A program made the position numbers and the translations under genes. A stretch of 64,000 nt of DNA from CBDDFS01 sp965227255 (lineage in GTDB: Bacteria; Bacteroidota; Bacteroidia; Flavobacteriales_E; Vicingaceae). A model generated the notes under the pieces. The model had not been told where the DNA came from, ran no database searches, and worked only from the letters and a program-made list of their open reading frames with translations. The DNA lies in contig CBDDFS010000002.1 of the NCBI GenBank assembly GCA_965227255.1, forward strand, positions 806,001 through 870,000. Direction: 5' to 3'. Below are positions 61,424 through 64,000 of this stretch, one piece after another; within the stretch, counting starts at the first letter, position 1, and each line of letters opens with the position of its first letter.

Positions 61424-64000
61424 GTGGTTGAAAGACTAAATATTTTCTCTCCAAATTTTGTTAAGCGAATTCTGTTCGCTTTATGCTTTTCTATACCCTT
61501 CGTTTCAAATGCACAGGTGAATCTTAATCTGGGACAATTCAGGATTGAAAACTTCTCACCCAAAGATTATAAATCACACCCTCAGAATTGGGCCATCGCC
61601 CAGGATCAGAATGGCCTGATGTATTTCGGCAATAATCTCGGAATACTAGTTTATGATGGGGTTGGCTGGCAATTAGTAAAAACTAAAAATGAAAGCACAG
61701 TCAGGTCATTGGACGTAAGTCCGGATGGCAAGGTATTCGCCGGAGCCTCAGGAGACTTTGGCTATCTCGATGCGGATGAAAATGGCCGATACGATTTCGT
61801 TTCTCTGAGAAAGCTGTATAATCTCTCTGAAGACGCAGTGGGTAATGTATATTCCGTTGAGACTTTTGCTCATGGAGTATATTTCATGACAGAGGAGATG
61901 ATCTATTACTACAATGGAAAGATTCTTCGATTGTGGGAGAATGAAATGAGTTATCAAAGTGCTTTCAGAATCAATTCAGATTATGTGGTGAACAAGGCGG
62001 GTCTGGGAATGCACAAAATGCTTGAAGATTCTCTTATAAGAATTGCAGGTATAAACGACTTTTCAGACAAAAAGGTAATCGATTATTTGTTGTTGACACC
62101 GGAAGATCCTCTTGTACTGACTATGAAGCAGGGTATTCACCGATATGGTCGAAAAAAGTCCTATTCGAGTCTGGGGGATTCTTTCATCGAAAAGGTGAAC
62201 CAAACCATCATTCCATTAAATCCCGACAATATTGAGAAGATACATGGCGATGTGATGTCCGTAGGTACATGGGGAAATGGTCTTATTCTCATCGATCGAG
62301 AAGGAGATGTTATTCAAAGTCTAAATAATTTGAATGGTCTGGTTGATGATGTGATCACAGAGCAATTCATAGATAAAAGTGGCAATCTCTGGCTAACAAC
62401 TTCCAATGGAATTTCAAAGGTTACGTTGGAGGACGATTTAGCGGTATATAAGGAAAGAGCTAATGTGAATGAGACGGTTGAGAAGATCGTAAGATTCAAT
62501 GACAGAATTTTCCTTGCCACTCACACCGGTCTGTTTTCATGGGAGGAAGAAAATAAAACCGGTTCTTTCCAGAAAGTGACACAGATCAATACGGAGTGCT
62601 GGGATATTAAACCTGTGGAAATAGAAGGAAGGTCACTACTGCTAATTGCCGGAAATAATGCCATCTATCAGATGGATGAATATGGAGGGATTGAAAAGAT
62701 TGTCAGTTGTTTGCCATGGACATTCCATCAATTAGAATCTGATCCAACCACCATACTTGTCGGTCTTGATGACGGACTGATGTGCCTCAAATACGACGGT
62801 GGTACATGGGTGATTCAGAACAATGTGGCTGGGATCTCGAATACGATCTATTCTATTGCTCAATCAGAAAGCAGGAAAGTATGGTTGGGAACTCTACATG
62901 ATGGTGTTTTTAGACTTGATATCAGGGAAAGAATCACGCACTATCCTTACCAATTTGATGCTAGGCATTTTGGACAAAAAGAAGGACTGCCTGAAGGCGG
63001 AATTTATGTTGCCGACTATGTTGGAGGAATGATTTATGGGACAAGTAATGGATTATATGGTTATCACCGGGACAAAAATGTTTTTACAGAAGAGAAGATA
63101 TACAAGGAAGTAATAGGGATAGATCAGTTCACAGCGCACAGGGTATCTGAGGATCCTTTAGGCAGACTTTGGTTATCGGCATATGTCGGTGATGAATTTA
63201 TCCTGGGTTATGTCAAAAGAAATGGTTCCACTCCCCTATGGAAAGATGAAGTTTTCAGGCCAATTTCACGTGAAGTATTTCATTCAATTTATCACGATGA
63301 GGATGGTTCAACCTGGCTTGGTGGACCGGATGGTTTATTCCGATTTGGCGCTGGAGAAGAAGAGAATCATGAATACTCGGAATTTGCCACGATGATTCGA
63401 AAACTGACCTTGAATAATGACAGTGTGAATTATTCAGGAAATTTAAATGCTTTGAATTATGGTGAAGTCGATTCTTCCATTGCATACCTTCCTATGTATC
63501 CTTATGAATACAATTCAGTATCCTTTACTTTTTCATCTCAGTTCCACAAGTACCCTGAATTGAATGAATACTCTTATCAGCTTTTGGGATTCGATAAGGA
63601 ATGGACGGAATGGGCAAAGGATGAAAAAGCAGTGTACACAAATTTACATGAAGGTGAGTACACGTTCAAGGTAAGATCAAGGAATATCTATGGTTATGAA
63701 AGTGAGGTTTCGCAATTCACTTTTAAAATCAAAGCACCCTGGTACAGAGCCTGGTGGGCTTACATCATATACGGAGTTCTGTCGGTCATTTTTGTGTACG
63801 TTGTGGTTGTCTTCTATACCCGTCAATTGAAAAGCATCATCAAGGAACGAACAGCTGAAGTGGTTGAGCAAAAAGAAAAAATCGAAAAGCAAAAAGATGA
63901 AGTTGAGCATCAGAGGAAATTGCTTGAGATCAAGAATGCGGACATCACTTCTTCAATTAATTATGCGAAACGTTTGCAGGAAGCTTTGCTGCCGAATGAC
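61424..64000 (+). CDS. Propeller sensor protein with Y_Y_Y domain, TM helix and start of a phosphatase linker; right end cut
   Basis: An open frame from GTG at 61424 runs past the right edge (859 codons seen). I chose GTG because no ATG gives the signal peptide, and a TAG lies at 61412. Residues 1-31 are a signal peptide ending VSNAQ. Then a large beta-propeller (Reg_prop-like; QNWAIAQDQNGLMYFGNNLG, DGKVFAGASGDFGYLD, RVSEDPLGRLWLSAYVGD), a Y_Y_Y-type domain (SYQLLGFDKEWTEWAKDEK, GEYTFKVRSRNIYGYE), one membrane helix (YIIYGVLSVIFVYVVVVF) and a helix-linker (EVVEQKEKIEKQKDEVEHQR) ending SINYAKRLQEALLPND, which usually leads into a SpoIIE/PP2C phosphatase. Ligand unknown. Confidence 0.82.
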   Translation, partial: MVERLNIFSPNFVKRILFALCFSIPFVSNAQVNLNLGQFRIENFSPKDYKSHPQNWAIAQDQNGLMYFGNNLGILVYDGVGWQLVKTKNESTVRSLDVSPDGKVFAGASGDFGYLDADENGRYDFVSLRKLYNLSEDAVGNVYSVETFAHGVYFMTEEMIYYYNGKILRLWENEMSYQSAFRINSDYVVNKAGLGMHKMLEDSLIRIAGINDFSDKKVIDYLLLTPEDPLVLTMKQGIHRYGRKKSYSSLGDSFIEKVNQTIIPLNPDNIEKIHGDVMSVGTWGNGLILIDREGDVIQSLNNLNGLVDDVITEQFIDKSGNLWLTTSNGISKVTLEDDLAVYKERANVNETVEKIVRFNDRIFLATHTGLFSWEEENKTGSFQKVTQINTECWDIKPVEIEGRSLLLIAGNNAIYQMDEYGGIEKIVSCLPWTFHQLESDPTTILVGLDDGLMCLKYDGGTWVIQNNVAGISNTIYSIAQSESRKVWLGTLHDGVFRLDIRERITHYPYQFDARHFGQKEGLPEGGIYVADYVGGMIYGTSNGLYGYHRDKNVFTEEKIYKEVIGIDQFTAHRVSEDPLGRLWLSAYVGDEFILGYVKRNGSTPLWKDEVFRPISREVFHSIYHDEDGSTWLGGPDGLFRFGAGEEENHEYSEFATMIRKLTLNNDSVNYSGNLNALNYGEVDSSIAYLPMYPYEYNSVSFTFSSQFHKYPELNEYSYQLLGFDKEWTEWAKDEKAVYTNLHEGEYTFKVRSRNIYGYESEVSQFTFKIKAPWYRAWWAYIIYGVLSVIFVYVVVVFYTRQLKSIIKERTAEVVEQKEKIEKQKDEVEHQRKLLEIKNADITSSINYAKRLQEALLPND

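Overview
The window looks like chromosomal DNA of a low-GC Bacteroidota bacterium, probably of the Flavobacteriales/Sphingobacteriales type. The signs are type IX secretion (T9SS) type A C-terminal domains, Bacteroidota-type promoters (TTG, about 19 bp, TAnnTTTG), GldJ/K-like and GldE-like proteins, and housekeeping gene orders known from that phylum (serS-TPR-DUF4286-rsmA-mgtE, and coaX-outer membrane protein-TPR-lptC-CNNM/CorC-peptidylprolyl isomerase).

Layout. 1-8041: a truncated outer-membrane protein, two YceI-like proteins, an M14 carboxypeptidase lipoprotein, a SUMF1/GldJ-like protein and a secreted beta-propeller. 8338-18907: an accessory locus, the most interesting part of the window. 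It is a class I lanthipeptide gene cluster with three very similar Cys-rich precursors (double-Gly leaders), a LanC cyclase, a full-length LanB dehydratase, a C39-peptidase ABC exporter, a short HlyD-like adaptor and an S41 peptidase. Each precursor is preceded at fixed distance (47-49 nt) by the same short element, whose 3-bp stem changes in a compensatory way (GGA/TCC, GGG/CCC, GGC/GCC). 18980-23549: a second T9SS propeller protein, tRNA-Phe, a Tet-like MFS transporter and a small barrel protein. 23634-33855: small stress/envelope genes, then the coaX to PpiD-like run that includes LptC and an orphan CdiI-like immunity protein.

33857-47195, almost all on the minus strand: the rod-shape operon (mreB-mreC-mreD-mrdA-rodA) behind purH, then mfd, a lipoprotein and fbp. 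47308-49067, plus strand: a GNAT acetyltransferase overlapping an aspartate kinase. 49064-57958, minus strand: rplU-rpmA, serS, lipoprotein, TPR, DUF4286, rsmA, mgtE, a D-2-hydroxyacid dehydrogenase and an M48 peptidase. 58176-64000, plus strand: a third T9SS propeller protein and a large propeller-Y_Y_Y sensor cut off by the window end just where a SpoIIE-type phosphatase domain would be expected.

How the parts act together. In the lanthipeptide locus the precursors would be dehydrated by LanB on Ser/Thr, cyclised by LanC onto Cys, cut after Gly-Gly at residue 29 and exported by the C39 transporter. Hairpin terminators behind precursors 2 and 3 suggest that precursors are made in excess over the enzymes. 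I see no dedicated regulator, LanFEG immunity pump or TolC-like channel in the locus. All assignments rest on motif recognition by eye; no database search was run.
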